Positions 22,891-23,792 of a DNA stretch of 23,792 nt are shown here, in pieces. Made by a program: the position numbers and the translations under genes. Location: NCBI GenBank assembly GCA_045541975.1, contig JAZQKB010000038.1, positions 1-23,792 on the forward strand. Direction: 5' to 3'. This stretch comes from SIG452 sp045541975 (GTDB lineage: Bacteria > Bacillota > Clostridia > UMGS1840). The notes beneath the pieces are model-generated. The model did not search any database and was not told the DNA's origin. It was given only the letters and a program-made list of their open reading frames with translations. Position 1 is the first letter of the stretch. The number at the start of each line of letters is the position of its first letter.

Positions 22891-23006
22891 AAAATGGCAC
22901 AGAGAAAATGGCGCAGAGGAAACAAACCGAACACCCAACGGGTGGTGATCCGAAGGCGTACAAACTGTACGTCGAGTGATGAGGTTTGCTTGCTCTGCGC
23001 CATTTT
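22891..23006. repeat. Palindromic element with a duplicated arm (MITE- or regulatory-like)
   Basis: AAAATGGCGCAGAG (22905-22918) and CTCTGCGCCATTTT (22993-23006) form a perfect 14-bp terminal inverted repeat. CAAACC (22923-22928) and GGTTTG (22983-22988) extend the stem, and two small hairpins lie inside (22932-22944 and 22957-22971). A near copy of the left arm, with one base changed, lies directly outside at 22891-22904. The element fills the gap between two minus-strand genes and carries no ORF of its own. It could be a dispersed palindromic repeat or a folded leader of the oxidoreductase gene. Confidence 0.7.
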
Positions 23007-23015
23007 ATCAAGCTA

Positions 23016-23738
23016 TTAGTCGGTTAAGTTATCAAAGTAACCTTGCACTAACACAATCGGAGTACCTTTGTCGCCGGAACCGCTGGTTAAGTCACATAAG
23101 GAGCCGATTAAGTCGGTCAGTCTTCTGGGGGTGGTACCCTGAGAAGCCATGTTTCCCACTAAGTCGCCGTCTTTTTCACGGATTGCATTTTCGATGGCTT
23201 TTTTCAATTCGTCACCTTTTAAATCTGCAAAATCGTTATCTGCTAAATATTTTAATTTCAGCTCGTTGGGAGTACCTACCAAGCCTTTGGTGTATGCAGG
23301 AGAAACCACCGGATCAGCCAGTTCCCAGATTTTTCCAACGGGATCCTTGAAAGCTCCGTCTCCGTATACCATAACTTCGATGTTTTTGCCGGTACGTTCT
23401 TTAAACTGCTGCTGCATACCTTCCACCATTTCAAAGCATTCGTGGGGGAATAATTTAATGGTGTCTTCTGTAGATTTATTGGAGCCTAACAGACCGTAGT
23501 TTTCATTGTAACCGCTGCCGTCCACACTGGCATTTAAGATTTCATCCAGACCTACCACACATTTTGCGCCTGCAGCTTTCAAAATACGTTTGGTTCTGGC
23601 ACGGCTGTGAATATCACAGTTTAATACGCAGTCTGCAAAGTTTAAAATCGCTCTGGGATCATTTGCCAGCAAGATTTCTGCTTCTGCACCAACAGAACGG
23701 ATTAAATCACCGTAATACTGCACATAGTCCACACCAGT
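23016..23738 (-). CDS. Coenzyme F420-0:L-glutamate ligase-like protein (CofE family), 5' end missing
   Basis: The last 240 codons of a protein that resembles the CofE-like proteins of Firmicutes, which are about 400 aa, so roughly the first 160 residues are missing. Conserved stretches include TGVDYVQYY at the contig edge, CDIHSRARTKRIL, GSGYNENYGLLGSNK, VMVYGDGAFKDP and the C-terminal TSGSGDKGTPIVLVQGYF. CofE adds glutamate to F420-0 in F420-using organisms, but Firmicutes homologues occur where F420 is not expected, so the true reaction is unknown. The reading frame is open up to 23738, where adapter sequence begins; the internal GTG at 23732 is not the real start. Family recognition is from memory of homologues. 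Confidence 0.75.
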   Translation of the reverse strand, partial: TGVDYVQYYGDLIRSVGAEAEILLANDPRAILNFADCVLNCDIHSRARTKRILKAAGAKCVVGLDEILNASVDGSGYNENYGLLGSNKSTEDTIKLFPHECFEMVEGMQQQFKERTGKNIEVMVYGDGAFKDPVGKIWELADPVVSPAYTKGLVGTPNELKLKYLADNDFADLKGDELKKAIENAIREKDGDLVGNMASQGTTPRRLTDLIGSLCDLTSGSGDKGTPIVLVQGYFDNLTD

Positions 23739-23792
23739 AAGTCGGAGGCCAAGCGGTCTTAGGAAGACAATTAATTAAGGCAACTCCTTGGC
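23739..23792. other. Sequencing adapter (MGI/BGI DNBSEQ), not genomic
   Basis: From 23739 the sequence begins AAGTCGGAGGCCAAGCGGTC and continues through 23770 as the known MGI/BGISEQ adapter. A 10-nt block (23771-23780) in the barcode position follows, then CAACTCCTTGGC, the adapter's next segment. It breaks the CofE-like reading frame with a stop. This is an assembly artefact at the contig end. Confidence 0.96.

Noticed and set aside
22936..22955. GGGTGGTGATCCG on the plus strand resembles the T-box antiterminator core
   Set aside because: It lacks the ACCGCG continuation, no specifier stem or terminator is present, and no plus-strand gene lies downstream. It is explained by the small hairpin in the palindromic element.
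22871..23011. Extended N-terminus for the Gfo/Idh/MocA protein
   Set aside because: The extra 47 residues are translated palindrome sequence and the Rossmann fold begins at the internal ATG, which has its own ribosome binding site.
23731..23792. PacI-like TTAATTAA and GC-rich repeats at the contig end as an attachment site or cloning scar
   Set aside because: The whole block matches an MGI/BGI adapter with the TTAATTAA inside the barcode position.

Overview
The window looks like the end of a contig from a low-GC, Gram-positive, anaerobic Clostridia-type bacterium, probably a gut-associated one. The evidence is AT-rich intergenic DNA; textbook sigma-A promoters, almost all with 17-bp spacers; strong AGGAGG-type ribosome binding sites; occasional TTG starts; a NifS/NifU pair; a RACo-like ferredoxin-ASKHA protein; YabE-, YerB- and YitT-type proteins; and an A-type RNase P RNA. 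No phage, transposase, CRISPR array, rRNA or tRNA was seen. The last 54 bases (23739-23792) are not genomic: they match an MGI/BGI sequencing adapter with its barcode, so the final gene is cut by the contig edge.

Layout. 1-85: start of a secreted protein (-). 395-1540: glycerate kinase (+), convergent with an amidohydrolase (1584-2363, -). 2513-3970: RACo-like ferredoxin/ASKHA protein (+), convergent with a secreted DUF348-G5-3D cell-wall protein (4017-5078, -), whose leader carries three WalR-box-like repeats. 5581-7228: nifS-nifU operon (-). 7323-8561: membrane glycosyltransferase (-), divergent from radA (8850-10229, +). radA is followed by an ECF sigma factor, a zinc-finger anti-sigma factor and two small cysteine-rich single-span membrane proteins that earlier gene callers would miss. 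12260-12614: rnpB (-).

12691-18810: a five-gene minus-strand array, transcribed in the order phosphoglycerate mutase, YitT-family membrane protein, an 889-aa STAND ATPase with eight kinesin-light-chain-like TPRs, an SDR oxidoreductase and a YhcH-family protein. Gaps are 15-45 bp and one good promoter lies upstream of the first gene. 19003-20205: PIG-V-like mannosyltransferase (+). 20258-21573: YerB-like lipoprotein plus DUF1294 protein (-). 21728-22870: Gfo/Idh/MocA oxidoreductase (-). 22891-23006: a roughly 115-bp palindromic element with a duplicated arm. 23016-23738: the 3' part of a CofE-like (F420 glutamate ligase family) gene.

How the parts fit. Glycerate kinase and phosphoglycerate mutase both handle phosphoglycerates, although their genes are far apart. 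NifS and NifU make Fe-S clusters, which the ferredoxin domain of the ASKHA protein would need. The sigma/anti-sigma/cysteine-rich miniprotein block and the STAND-TPR gene are the most system-like parts. Nothing here proves a new system; the strongest candidates are listed as findings with tests.
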